Part shown: positions 1 to 8,400 of the stretch, in pieces | Layout: each line of letters begins with the position of its first letter | How positions within the stretch are numbered: the first letter of the stretch is position 1 | Assembly (NCBI RefSeq): GCF_017873235.1 | Contig: NZ_JAGGJZ010000002.1 | Span: 186,001 to 250,000, forward strand | DNA length: 64,000 bases | Direction: 5' to 3' | From: Clostridium moniliforme | GTDB lineage: Bacteria > Bacillota > Clostridia > Clostridiales > Clostridiaceae | Made by a program: the position numbers and the translations under genes | Notes under the pieces: model-generated | Databases searched by the model: none | Told to the model about the DNA's origin: nothing | Seen by the model: only the letters and a program-made list of their open reading frames with translations

Positions 1-22
1 GAAGTTTGGGGAGGTTTTTAAA

Positions 23-238
23 ATGAAAAAAGATATAAAGGATTTAAAAGAAGAAATTAAAAACAAAGCCGAAGAAGACTTAAAAGTAGTAAATGAAAAT
101 AGTAAAGCTTATAAAGAAGATGAAAAGGAAGCTAATAAATTAGGAAAAGCTATAAATAAAGAATTAGATAATGAATTAAAGGAAGAAGCAGCAGAAGCAA
201 AAGAATTTGCAAAAGAATTAAAAGATAGTATGAAATAA
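23..238 (+). CDS. Small charged helical protein, function unknown
   Basis: A 71-residue protein made almost entirely of Lys, Glu, Asp, Ala and Leu. It has no cysteine, tryptophan, signal peptide or membrane segment. The composition predicts one long amphipathic or coiled-coil helix, as in small stress or DNA-associated proteins, but I recognise no family. The ATG follows a GAGG-type ribosome binding site at about 10-14. No gene precedes it in the window, so any operon partner upstream is unseen. It is probably real because the ribosome binding site and coding bias are good. The function is unknown. Confidence 0.7.
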   Translation: MKKDIKDLKEEIKNKAEEDLKVVNENSKAYKEDEKEANKLGKAINKELDNELKEEAAEAKEFAKELKDSMK

Positions 239-393
239 GTACTATATAAAAAATATTTTTATAATTAGAAATTTTAGTTTTAATTTATTTATAAATGCAT
301 TTAGTTAAGCTTATAAATTTATATTATTTGTAGGTTTAATCAGATGCATTTTTTTTATAATTATAATAAGAAAAAATTAATAATAGTAAGGGG

Positions 394-432
394 AAAAGAA
401 TTAGAAAGTTTACACTTCTAATTCTTTTTTTT
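394..432 (+). terminator. Intrinsic terminator upstream of prkA
   Basis: A 13-bp stem (394-406 with 416-428) with a short loop runs into a T tract. It lies about 155 bases after the small first gene and 54 bases before prkA, so it isolates the sporulation operon from upstream transcription. The rest of the 239-485 gap is AT-rich, with only a weak ATGCAT repeat pair (292-299 and 343-350). Confidence 0.65.
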
Positions 433-485
433 GTCATAGATTAGTAAATTAGATGAATATATTTTATTAAAGGGAGGGGTAGAAT

Positions 486-2408
486 ATGGACTTTAAAGAA
501 TTTATTCAAAATGATAGAGAAAGCAGGGAAAAGGAAAAATTTAATGGTAACTTTTTAGATTACTTAGAAATAGTAAAGAAAAATCCAGATATAGCTAAAC
601 TTTCTCATAAGAGATTATATGACATTATAAGAAAAGATGGTGTTGAAACATTAAAAGGAGAAGAAAACTATAAGGTAAAAAGAATTTATGGAAATGATGT
701 TATAAGAAAATATGGATTTTTTAAGGACGATTTTTTTGGAATTGATAAAGTATTAATGAAATTAGTTAATTATTTTCATTCAGCTGCAATGAAAGGTGAG
801 GAAGCAAGACAAGTTTTATATTTAGTTGGACCAGTTGGTGCTGGTAAATCATCTTTAGTTGAATCTTTAAAGAAAGCATTAGAAGAATGTGAACCAATAT
901 ATAGTATAAAAGGTTGTCCAATGCATGAAGAACCACTTCATTTAATTCCTAAACATTTAAGACCAGAATTTGAAAATCTCTTAGGAGTTAAAATTGAGGG
1001 GGATCTTTGTCCAGTATGTAAATACAGACTTATTCATGAATATGGTGGAAGATATGAAGAGATGCCAATTGAAAAGAAAGGTTTTTCAATAAGATCAAGA
1101 AAGGGAATTGGAGTTGTACCTCCAGTTGATCCAAATAACCAAGATACTTCCATTCTTACAGGATCAATTGATATTTCAAAAATGGATATGTATCCAGAGG
1201 ATGACCCTAGAATATTTTCATTAAATGGAGCTTTTAATGTAGGTAACAGAGGAATGGTTGAATTTATAGAAGTATTTAAAAATGATGTTGAATATCTTCA
1301 TACAATTATTACAGCAACTCAAGAAAAGTCAGTTCCATCACCAGGTAAAGGTTCTATGATTTATTTTGATGGAGTAATTGTTGCTCATTCAAATGAGGCT
1401 GAATGGAATAAATTTAAAGCAGACCATACAAATGAAGCTATTTTAGATAGAATAGTTAAAATAGAAGTTCCTTATTGTTTAGAACTTGATGAGGAAGTTA
1501 AAATCTATAAAAAAATATTAAAAAAGAGCAGTTTTAATGCTCACATTGCACCTCATACAATTGATATAGCTGCAATGTTTGCAATACTTTCAAGAATTAC
1601 TCCTTCAAATAAAGTTGATCCAATTACTAAACTTAAAATTTATAATGGAGAGGAAATAGTTGAAAAGGGATCAACAAAGAGAATTGATATAGGAGAACTT
1701 AGGGAAGAGGCAGGTTCTTATGAAGGTATGAAGGGAATATCAACAAGATTTATAATTAAAGCAATTGATAATGCCCTTTCAAATTCAGAGTATAATTGTA
1801 TTAATCCTTTAAGCATAATGGAAAGTATAATTAAATCAGTTAAGGAAATGGATATTGGTTCTGATGATAAAAAACGTTATTTAGGATTTATTCAAGATAC
1901 AATTAGAAAAGAGTACAACAAAATTTTAGAAAAAGAAATTACAAAGGCATTTATTCATTCTTTTAGAGAACAGGCAGAAAGTCTTTTTAATAATTATATT
2001 GATAATGCTGAAGCATTTGTAAATAAGAGTAAGATAAAAGATTCTTCAACAGGAGAGGAATTGAATCCAGATGAAGAATTTATGAGAAGCATAGAGGAGC
2101 AAATTGGAATTTCAGAGTCATCAGCAAAAGGATTTAGGGCAGATGTTACATCTTATATGTTTTATTTAGTTAGAAATGGTGGAATGATAGATTATACATC
2201 TTATGAACCTATTAAAGAGGCAATTGAAAAGAAACTTATGGCATCTGTAAAAGACCTTTCAAGAATAATTACAAAATCAAGAGTTAGGGATAAAGAACAA
2301 ACTGAAAAATATAATGCTATGGTAGATGAAATGCAAAAGAATGGTTATTGCCTACATTGTTGTGATGTTATTTTAAAGTATGCTGCTAATAATCTTTGGA
2401 AGGATTAG
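486..2408 (+). CDS. prkA: PrkA-type serine protein kinase / AAA+ protein
   Basis: A 640-residue protein of the PrkA family, about the usual length. A Walker A motif (GPVGAGKS) sits at residues 115-122 in an N-terminal AAA+ module. The C-terminal region is the PrkA-specific kinase-like domain. In Bacillus the family is sporulation-associated and has been described both as a Ser kinase and as an AAA+ protease. A strong GGGAGGGG ribosome binding site precedes the ATG. It is the first gene of a tight operon with yhbH and spoVR, the conserved three-gene set of clostridia and proteobacteria. The family is confident. The biochemical activity is inferred and debated. Confidence 0.93.
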   Translation: MDFKEFIQNDRESREKEKFNGNFLDYLEIVKKNPDIAKLSHKRLYDIIRKDGVETLKGEENYKVKRIYGNDVIRKYGFFKDDFFGIDKVLMKLVNYFHSAAMKGEEARQVLYLVGPVGAGKSSLVESLKKALEECEPIYSIKGCPMHEEPLHLIPKHLRPEFENLLGVKIEGDLCPVCKYRLIHEYGGRYEEMPIEKKGFSIRSRKGIGVVPPVDPNNQDTSILTGSIDISKMDMYPEDDPRIFSLNGAFNVGNRGMVEFIEVFKNDVEYLHTIITATQEKSVPSPGKGSMIYFDGVIVAHSNEAEWNKFKADHTNEAILDRIVKIEVPYCLELDEEVKIYKKILKKSSFNAHIAPHTIDIAAMFAILSRITPSNKVDPITKLKIYNGEEIVEKGSTKRIDIGELREEAGSYEGMKGISTRFIIKAIDNALSNSEYNCINPLSIMESIIKSVKEMDIGSDDKKRYLGFIQDTIRKEYNKILEKEITKAFIHSFREQAESLFNNYIDNAEAFVNKSKIKDSSTGEELNPDEEFMRSIEEQIGISESSAKGFRADVTSYMFYLVRNGGMIDYTSYEPIKEAIEKKLMASVKDLSRIITKSRVRDKEQTEKYNAMVDEMQKNGYCLHCCDVILKYAANNLWKD

Positions 2409-2418
2409 TTAAAAGTTT

Positions 2419-3600
2419 ATGGCTATTTTTAGAGATAATACAATAAATCCTGTAGAACATGATAGGTCTATTGAAGATAGAAGAAGACATAGGCAATTAG
2501 TGGAAAAGTCAATTAAAGAAAATTTAGGAGATATTTTATCAGAAGAAAGCATTATTGGAGAAGGAAAAAATAAAAAATTTAAAATTCCTATAAGGGGAAT
2601 AAAAGAATATCAATTTGTTTATGGTAGAAATTCTAAGGGAGTTGTAACAGGAACTGGAGAAGAAAAGCGTGGAGATAAAATAGGTTCTGGAAAACCAGGA
2701 CAAGGAAAAGGTAATAAGGGAGCAGGAAATTCTCCTGGAGATGATATTTATGATACAGAAATAACTTTAGAAGAATTACTTGAGTATATAGCAGAGGAAA
2801 TTAATCTTCCAAATTTAGATAAAAAAAAATATTCTGAAATAATATCAGAAAGTTCAGGAAAAAGAAGTGGATATCAAAGATATGGTATAAGACCAAGACT
2901 TGCTAAAAAGAAAACTGTAATGTCAAAGATTGCAAGAAAGCAAGGGAAAAAACGTGCATTAATTGAGGCAGGAGTGCCAAAAGAAGAAGCTAAAATTGAT
3001 AGATTTCCTTTTAGGGAAGAAGATTTAAGATTTTATAGAGTTAAACAAAAGCCTAAAAGAGAAAGTAATGCAGTTATGATATTTATAATGGATGTTTCAG
3101 GATCCATGGATAGCACAAAAAAATATTTAGCAAGATCATTATTTTTTGTATTATCTAGATTTTTAAAAAGAAAATATGATAATTTAGCTTTTGAATTTAT
3201 ATCTCATACTACAGTTGCAAAGAGAGTTAATGAATATGAATTTTTCCATAAAGCAGAATCAGGAGGAACTTATATATCAAGTGGAATTAATTTAGCTTTA
3301 GAGGTTATAAAGAAAGATTATCCAAAGGATATGTGGAACATTTATCCTGTATATGCAAGTGATGGTGATAACTGGACTGAAGATAATGAAAAGGCAATGA
3401 GAGCAGTTAGAGAATTATGTGACGTAAGTAATAGATTTGGATACGCAGAGTTACTACCATCAACTTATTCAACAACAATGTATTATAGATTTAATAAAGA
3501 AATTGAAAATGAAAATTTTATTCCTATTGTTGTTAAAGAAAAGAAAGACTTATGGGAAGCTATAAAATTTATGCTTAACGAAGAGCTTAAGGAGGATTAA
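2419..3600 (+). CDS. yhbH: YhbH/YeaH family sporulation protein (DUF444)
   Basis: A 393-residue DUF444 protein. The C-terminal half is a von Willebrand A-like domain with a MIDAS motif (DVSGSMD, starting near residue 225). The middle holds a Gly/Lys-rich linker and basic segments. B. subtilis YhbH is a sporulation protein, and the family is nearly always next to prkA and spoVR. The start lies 10 bases after the prkA stop with only a weak GGAAGGA about 14 bases upstream, which suggests translational coupling. Its role is probably as a partner of PrkA, acting through metal-dependent protein contacts. This is inferred from the fold and the neighbourhood. Confidence 0.9.
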   Translation: MAIFRDNTINPVEHDRSIEDRRRHRQLVEKSIKENLGDILSEESIIGEGKNKKFKIPIRGIKEYQFVYGRNSKGVVTGTGEEKRGDKIGSGKPGQGKGNKGAGNSPGDDIYDTEITLEELLEYIAEEINLPNLDKKKYSEIISESSGKRSGYQRYGIRPRLAKKKTVMSKIARKQGKKRALIEAGVPKEEAKIDRFPFREEDLRFYRVKQKPKRESNAVMIFIMDVSGSMDSTKKYLARSLFFVLSRFLKRKYDNLAFEFISHTTVAKRVNEYEFFHKAESGGTYISSGINLALEVIKKDYPKDMWNIYPVYASDGDNWTEDNEKAMRAVRELCDVSNRFGYAELLPSTYSTTMYYRFNKEIENENFIPIVVKEKKDLWEAIKFMLNEELKED

Positions 3601-3606
3601 GTTACT

Positions 3607-4974
3607 TTGGAATATAATTTAAAGGATTTAGAAAAATGGAATGAAAAAATAGAAAAGAAAGCTAAAGAACTAGGATTAGATTATTACCCTCAAGAATTTG
3701 AAGTAATAGGATTTAATGAAATGATAGGATATGAAGCATATGTAGGTATGCCTTCTAAATACCCACATTGGAGTTATGGAAAAGCTTATGAAAAAAATAA
3801 AACATTATATTCATTAAATTTAACAGGATTACCTTATGAGATGGTAATAAATTCAAATCCTTGTTTAGCTTATCTGATGAAAGATAATACATTATTACTT
3901 CAGATTTTAACAATGGCTCATGTTTATGGACATAACGATTTTTTTAAAAATAATAGATTATTTAAAGAAGGGACAAGAGCAAATATGGCTCTTGAAATGT
4001 TTAAATTAGATTCAGAAATAATTAGAGGATATATAAATAATCCTTCTATTGGATATGACAAAGTAGAAAAAATTTTAGATGCAGCTCATGCCATTAGATA
4101 TAGTATAGGGAGAAGTATTGGAGTTAAGGAATTAAATGATTCAGAAATAAAACTTAGAAGGATTAATGCTTATAAAGAAAAAATAGCAAATAGAGAATTT
4201 TTAGATATGGATAAAGAAATTTCTGAACCAGAAATAGATAAAATTCCATTAGAGCCAAGGGATGATGTTTTTGGATTTATAATTGAATATGGAAAATTAG
4301 AGGAATGGGAAAAAAATATTTTAAAAATAGTTAAAAAGGAAACAGAATATTTTTTACCACAAATTGAAACAAAAACAATGAATGAAGGATGGGCATGTTT
4401 TTGCCATTATACAATTTTAAAAGAACTTGGACTTTCAGAAGATCTTTATCTTGAATTTTTAAAAAGACATAATGATGTTGTTGCTCCAATAGAAGGTGGA
4501 CTTAACCCTTATTATATTGGCTTTAAAATATTTATGGATTTAGAAAAAAGATATGGTAGAGAAAAGATTTTTGAAGTGAGAGCTTTAGATAGAGATTCTT
4601 CATTTATAAGAAGATATTTAACAAAGGAACTCTGCGAAGAACTTAATTTATTCCAATATGGAAAGAGAAATTTTGATTTTGTAGTTGAAGAAGTTTCTGA
4701 TGATATAGGATGGAAAATTATTAGGGATAATTTAGCTTTATCATTAGGAGTTGGAGGAATACCTCATATAAGAGTTATAGATTTAAATAAGAAAAATTAC
4801 ACATTAACTTTAGAACATGTATTTGATGGAAGAGAATTAGAATTATCTTATGCCAAAGAAACATTAAGATATTTAGGAAAACTTTGGGGTTATAGAGTTA
4901 GGTTAAATACAAAAGATAGGGAAGGAGAAGAATTTACATTAATTTGTGATAATGGAAAAGTTGCGATTTCTTAA
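3607..4974 (+). CDS. spoVR: SpoVR family protein
   Basis: A 455-residue SpoVR family protein. It shows the conserved HVYGHNDFF segment near residues 104-112 and NEGWACFCHY near 258-267, both rich in potential metal ligands (His, Glu, Cys). B. subtilis SpoVR affects spore cortex formation, and the molecular activity is unresolved. The start is TTG, chosen because AAGGAGG lies 11 bases upstream at the end of yhbH. It is the last gene of the prkA-yhbH-spoVR operon. The family call is secure. Confidence 0.92.
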   Translation: MEYNLKDLEKWNEKIEKKAKELGLDYYPQEFEVIGFNEMIGYEAYVGMPSKYPHWSYGKAYEKNKTLYSLNLTGLPYEMVINSNPCLAYLMKDNTLLLQILTMAHVYGHNDFFKNNRLFKEGTRANMALEMFKLDSEIIRGYINNPSIGYDKVEKILDAAHAIRYSIGRSIGVKELNDSEIKLRRINAYKEKIANREFLDMDKEISEPEIDKIPLEPRDDVFGFIIEYGKLEEWEKNILKIVKKETEYFLPQIETKTMNEGWACFCHYTILKELGLSEDLYLEFLKRHNDVVAPIEGGLNPYYIGFKIFMDLEKRYGREKIFEVRALDRDSSFIRRYLTKELCEELNLFQYGKRNFDFVVEEVSDDIGWKIIRDNLALSLGVGGIPHIRVIDLNKKNYTLTLEHVFDGRELELSYAKETLRYLGKLWGYRVRLNTKDREGEEFTLICDNGKVAIS

Positions 4975-5008
4975 AGTAACAAATTTCATTAATTGTGAAT
5001 AGTTTAAA

Positions 5009-5023
5009 CTATAATAATGATTA
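5009..5023. promoter_or_regulatory. PerR/Fur-like box upstream of rubrerythrin
   Basis: The 15-mer CTATAATAATGATTA matches the PerR consensus TTATAATNATTATAA at 11 of 14 defined positions. It lies 16 bases before the rubrerythrin start and overlaps a TATAAT-like -10. PerR control of rubrerythrins is known in clostridia. In DNA this AT-rich, chance matches are possible. Confidence 0.4.
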
Positions 5024-5038
5024 CTTAGGAGATATATT

Positions 5039-5575
5039 TTGAATCTAAAAGGAAGTAAAACAGAAAAAAACCTTTATAAAACTTTTTCAGGAGAATCAAG
5101 AGCTAGAGGAAAATATAATCTTTATGCAGAAAAAGCAAGAAAAGAAGGATATAGGTGGGTTGGAGAAATATTTGATGAAACAGCTGAAAATGAATATGCC
5201 CACTCAAGAGAAGTATTTGATAGATATCTTAGGAAAATAGATAGTACTGAAAATAATTTAATGGATGCAGCTTATTTTGAAAATGAAGAAAGTGAAAGTA
5301 TATATAAAAATTTTGAAGATATAGCAAGGGAAGAAGGCTTTGAAGAAATTGCAGATTTTTATAAAGAACTTCAAGAAGTTGAGGAAAATCATAAAAAAAG
5401 ATTTTTAGCTCTTTGCGAAAAAATAAAAACAGATACTATGTTTAAATCTGATAAAGTAACTTACTGGCAATGTATGAATTGTGGATATATTCATGAAGGA
5501 ATGGAAGCTCCAGCTGTATGTCCTTTATGTAAATATGAAAGAGAATATTTTAAGCCTTATTGTAAGGTTAAGTAA
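5039..5575 (+). CDS. rbr: Rubrerythrin
   Basis: A 178-residue rubrerythrin, slightly shorter than the usual 190 or so. The N-terminal ferritin-like four-helix domain has the expected Glu and ExxH diiron ligands (for example EYAH near residue 56 and EENH near 117). The C-terminal rubredoxin domain carries CMNC near residue 144 and CPLC near 161. It reduces hydrogen peroxide with electrons from rubredoxin or NADH systems, a cytoplasmic oxidative-stress defence of anaerobes. The TTG start is preceded by AGGAG. It stands alone after the spoVR operon, with a PerR-like box just upstream. Confidence 0.93.
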   Translation: MNLKGSKTEKNLYKTFSGESRARGKYNLYAEKARKEGYRWVGEIFDETAENEYAHSREVFDRYLRKIDSTENNLMDAAYFENEESESIYKNFEDIAREEGFEEIADFYKELQEVEENHKKRFLALCEKIKTDTMFKSDKVTYWQCMNCGYIHEGMEAPAVCPLCKYEREYFKPYCKVK

Positions 5576-5592
5576 GCTTAGGAGGAAAGCAT

Positions 5593-5853
5593 ATGTATTG
5601 TAGGTATCCAGATGGAGGGGATTTCTTTTTTGAAATAGATGAAAGTGAAATAATTAATTTTGAAGAATTAGTAGATTTTGAAGAATTAATTGATTTTGAT
5701 GAAAATTATAGAGACAAGGATAAAAAATATTGTAATTACAATAAAAATATTAGTTGTGAAAAGCATATTAAATTAAATAAAGAATATCCAATTGATCTAA
5801 AAAAATGGCTTAAAACAGATGATGAATATGCAAATGATATTACTTCTAAATAA
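5593..5853 (+). CDS. Small acidic protein, function unknown
   Basis: An 86-residue, very acidic protein with an excellent ribosome binding site (AGGAGG). The N-terminal part has an internal duplication of the form (D/N)FEEL(V/I)(D) around residues 22-36. Three cysteines (residues 3, 47, 55) and several Asp/Glu runs could bind metal. I recognise no family. It begins 17 bases after rubrerythrin and shares its terminator, so it is probably co-transcribed and may belong to the same stress response. Confidence 0.65.
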   Translation: MYCRYPDGGDFFFEIDESEIINFEELVDFEELIDFDENYRDKDKKYCNYNKNISCEKHIKLNKEYPIDLKKWLKTDDEYANDITSK

Positions 5854-5892
5854 AATAGTTGGTACTTTTATTAGTACCAACTATTTTTTTTA
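5853..5892 (+). terminator. Intrinsic terminator of the rubrerythrin operon
   Basis: A 12-bp stem (AATAGTTGGTAC paired with its complement, 8-base loop) is followed by a T tract. It ends the rubrerythrin plus small acidic protein unit. Confidence 0.9.
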
Positions 5893-5974
5893 GAATGTAA
5901 TTTGAAAATGTAATAAAATAAATAATTTATTAATAATATAAGATGTACCATTTTATTTAAAGGGAAGGAATATT

Positions 5975-6355
5975 ATGCATGAAAAGGTAATGGCATCACA
6001 TTTTGATGATCTTGTGAAGCTTACAGATTTATTAAAAAGATATGTAGATTCTTATAGGCTTTTAGTTTCAAGTGCAGCAGAACTTAACACTATATCTGAA
6101 AGAAGAACAAAGGAAGTTGAAAGGGCTATAGATAGAGTTAATGAAATAGGTGGAGTTATTGATGATCTAATTAATATAATAGAAAAATATCAAGAAGGTT
6201 ATTTAAGATATAGTAAATTTAAAAATGATATAGTTATTTCAAATTATGAAAAAGGGAAAATAAAAAATGGACTTACAGAAGTAATTCAGACAGAAATAAA
6301 TAATGAACTTAATTTTTTTAATGCTTCTTATGAAAAAAGAGAAGATGAAAAATAA
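5975..6355 (+). CDS. Conserved-looking helical protein, function unknown
   Basis: A 126-residue protein preceded by a good GGGAAGG ribosome binding site. It is predicted to be mainly helical with heptad-like Leu/Ile spacing in residues 10-75, so a coiled coil is likely. It has no cysteine, signal peptide or membrane segment. I recognise no family. It is a single-gene unit between the rubrerythrin terminator and the convergent pssA. Confidence 0.6.
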   Translation: MHEKVMASHFDDLVKLTDLLKRYVDSYRLLVSSAAELNTISERRTKEVERAIDRVNEIGGVIDDLINIIEKYQEGYLRYSKFKNDIVISNYEKGKIKNGLTEVIQTEINNELNFFNASYEKREDEK

Positions 6356-6386
6356 AATATCCCAGGTAATAAAAACCTGGGATATA
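6355..6386 (-). terminator. Terminator of pssA, shared by the convergent gene
   Basis: An 11-bp stem (ATATCCCAGGT paired with 6375-6385). On the minus strand the stem is followed by ATTTTATTTTT, so it works best for pssA. It also overlaps the stop of the plus-strand gene ending at 6355. Confidence 0.75.
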
Positions 6387-6390
6387 AAAA

Positions 6391-6927
6391 TTATAATTTC
6401 TTTAATTTTAAATTACTTACCATTAAATAAGATCCTAAAATCATTAGTATGACTGGTATTATTGTATTAATATTTTGTATTTTAATATAACATGCTATAA
6501 TTGCGAAAAGTGCCATGAAACAACCTGCAATTGTAATAGGTATTCCTGTAAATACACCATTAAATGTAGATATGTTGTATCTAGCTAGCCTAAAAGCTCC
6601 ACAAATTGGGAAAGCTAAAAGAATTATGTAACCTAATAATCCTAGCGGACCAAATGAATTTAAATTAAATAAAGAATATATTAAAAGTGAAGGTGCAACT
6701 CCAAATGATACAAGATCAGCTAAAGAATCTAATTCCTTACCAACTTCACTTGATACTTGTAAGTATCTGGCAATCCTTCCGTCATACCTGTCTACTAAAC
6801 CTGCTAATAATATAAGGATAGCAGCTTGAATATATTTTCCTCCATCAGTGAAGGTTGATAAAATTGATAAAACTCCACATGATAAATTAATAAAGGTAAA
6901 TATATTAGGAATACAACTTTTTTTCAT
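6391..6927 (-). CDS. pssA: CDP-diacylglycerol-serine O-phosphatidyltransferase
   Basis: A 178-residue CDP-alcohol phosphatidyltransferase. The family signature DGx2ARx8Gx3Dx3D is exact at residues 49-71. Several hydrophobic segments fit an integral membrane enzyme. It converts CDP-diacylglycerol and serine to phosphatidylserine, the precursor of phosphatidylethanolamine. The reading frame is open 54 bases further upstream, but ATG at 6927 is chosen because AGGAG lies 7 bases before it. The gene is monocistronic. The substrate (serine rather than glycerol-phosphate) is inferred from overall similarity to small Gram-positive PssA. Confidence 0.88.
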   Translation of the reverse strand: MKKSCIPNIFTFINLSCGVLSILSTFTDGGKYIQAAILILLAGLVDRYDGRIARYLQVSSEVGKELDSLADLVSFGVAPSLLIYSLFNLNSFGPLGLLGYIILLAFPICGAFRLARYNISTFNGVFTGIPITIAGCFMALFAIIACYIKIQNINTIIPVILMILGSYLMVSNLKLKKL

Positions 6928-7022
6928 ATAACCACTCCTAAAAATCATAAATAACTTACAATAAATAATTATATCATACAAATTATTATATTACTAAGTA
7001 TAAAAGAAGATTTAAGAAAAAA

Positions 7023-7045
7023 TTTAGGTAGTGTTGATTTTTAAT
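7023..7045 (+). repeat. Solo copy of the GTGTTGATTTT repeat end
   Basis: TTAGGTAGTGTTGATTTTTA resembles the left end of the element at 14820 and the mirror of its right end. No matching second end is seen nearby. It sits between pssA and the lipid kinase. Confidence 0.35.
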
Positions 7046-7132
7046 AAATTTATACTGTTTTTAAATTAGTAGACAATGTAAAAAGTGACAGGTATAATAT
7101 AAATTAATGCTATAACAAGGAGGAAGAAAAAA

Positions 7133-8014
7133 ATGAAAAAAGTACGTTTCATTTATAATCCCTATTCTGGAGAAAATGCAATAGTAAATGAATTAGATAA
7201 TGTTATAAAAATTCATCATAATGCAGGATATCAAATAATTCCATATAGAATAGAAAGAGGACGAGATATAATTGAAGCATTAGATTGTATTGATGAAAGT
7301 TATTCATATGTTCTTATAGCGGGAGGCGATGGAACAGTGGATACTGTTTTAAATGCAATGATGAAGAGAAATATAAAACTTCCAATAGCAATACTTCCAG
7401 TTGGAACAGCAAATGACTTTGGTAAATTTTTAGATATGCCTAGTAATGTAAAAGAGGCATGTAAAAGAATAATTAATTCAAAACCACAAAAGGTGGATAT
7501 TGGTAAAATAAATGATAAATATTTTATAAATGTTGCAAGTACAGGGCTTTTCACTGATATATCACAAAAGACTGATTTACATCTTAAAAATGCAATAGGA
7601 AAGCTAGCTTATTATATTAAAGGATTAGAAGAATTACCTAATTTTAGAAAACTTAAAGTTAATTTAAAATCAAAACAATATAATTATGATGGAGAAATGT
7701 ACTTATTATTATTATTTAATGGAAAAACGGCAGGAAATTTAAATCTAGCAACAAAGGCAGATGCTCAAGATGGTATGCTTGATTTAATCTTATTTAAGGC
7801 TGTGCCATTAATTGAACTTTTACCTCTTTTCTTGAAGGTTTTAAGAGGAGATCATTTAGACTCGGAAAAGGTAGTTTATTTTAAGACAGATGATATTTTA
7901 ATTGAGTGTGATGAGGATATAGTTACTGATATTGATGGAGAGAAGGGACCTGAATTTCCATTAAGAGTTCAGTGCATAAAGGGTGGAATAGAAATTCTAG
8001 GATTAAAGGAATAA
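7133..8014 (+). CDS. Diacylglycerol/lipid kinase (YegS/DgkB family)
   Basis: A 293-residue member of the DAGK catalytic family. The nucleotide-binding GGDGTVD motif lies at about residues 63-69, followed by PVGTANDF near residues 88-95. The C-terminal half is the usual beta-sandwich domain of YegS/DgkB proteins. It phosphorylates diacylglycerol or a related lipid at the membrane face. Start ATG with AAGGAGG. It is transcribed away from pssA, so the two divergent genes are both phospholipid-related. The exact lipid substrate is not shown by the sequence. Confidence 0.88.
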   Translation: MKKVRFIYNPYSGENAIVNELDNVIKIHHNAGYQIIPYRIERGRDIIEALDCIDESYSYVLIAGGDGTVDTVLNAMMKRNIKLPIAILPVGTANDFGKFLDMPSNVKEACKRIINSKPQKVDIGKINDKYFINVASTGLFTDISQKTDLHLKNAIGKLAYYIKGLEELPNFRKLKVNLKSKQYNYDGEMYLLLLFNGKTAGNLNLATKADAQDGMLDLILFKAVPLIELLPLFLKVLRGDHLDSEKVVYFKTDDILIECDEDIVTDIDGEKGPEFPLRVQCIKGGIEILGLKE

Positions 8015-8019
8015 ATATA

Positions 8020-8047
8020 AACTCTCATAAATTATGAGGGTTTTTAT
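8020..8047 (+). terminator. Terminator of the lipid kinase gene
   Basis: Stem ACTCTCATAA paired with TTATGAGGGT and followed by TTTTTATAAT, six bases after the stop codon. Confidence 0.85.
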
Positions 8048-8167
8048 AATATTTATTAATAGATAAATATTAGATTAATTATATATTAATTTTGAAAAAA
8101 TGTTGCCTTTTTAAACGAATATAATATAATAAAAATATAGATTATTTTTATTATTAAAAATTAACTA

Positions 8168-8388
8168 AGGTTTTGTTATGTGCAAAACCATTTTTTATTG
8201 TGCAATAATTTATAAATTTCAATAAATAAGGATGGTGTTTTTAAATGGAGGCTGGACCTCAGTTGGGAGATAAACCAAAACTCAATAATATGTCTTAGGG
8301 TAAACCTCTATTTAATTTTTAAGCTATAGATAGATTTTGTTAATTAGGAAATAGTTTTATTAGGTTTCTCTAAGATAATAGAGGGGAG
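8168..8388 (+). promoter_or_regulatory. Structured 5' leader, unclassified (candidate riboswitch)
   Basis: About 220 bases before the PRC/CBS gene hold several local hairpins. They are GGTTTTG/CAAAACC (8168-8190), GAGG/CCTC around 8246-8260, GTTGG/CCAAA around 8262-8282, and CTCTA/TAGAG (8369-8383). The last one includes part of the gene's ribosome binding site. The segment AACCTCTATT near 8302-8311 could instead pair with AATAGAGG at 8377-8384, giving alternative pairings that hide or expose the site. The segment around 8229-8255 loosely resembles the 3' half of an M-box, but the M-box 5' core is missing. The class is unknown. Confidence 0.45.
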
Positions 8389-8400
8389 ATGAACTATTTT

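Noticed and set aside
7300..7554. Antisense frame inside the lipid kinase
   Set aside because: The plus-strand gene has clear family motifs and a good ribosome binding site. The antisense frame has neither.
8168..8388. Standard M-box, ydaO or GEMM riboswitch
   Set aside because: The conserved cores of these classes are not present. Only a loose M-box-like 3' segment is seen.
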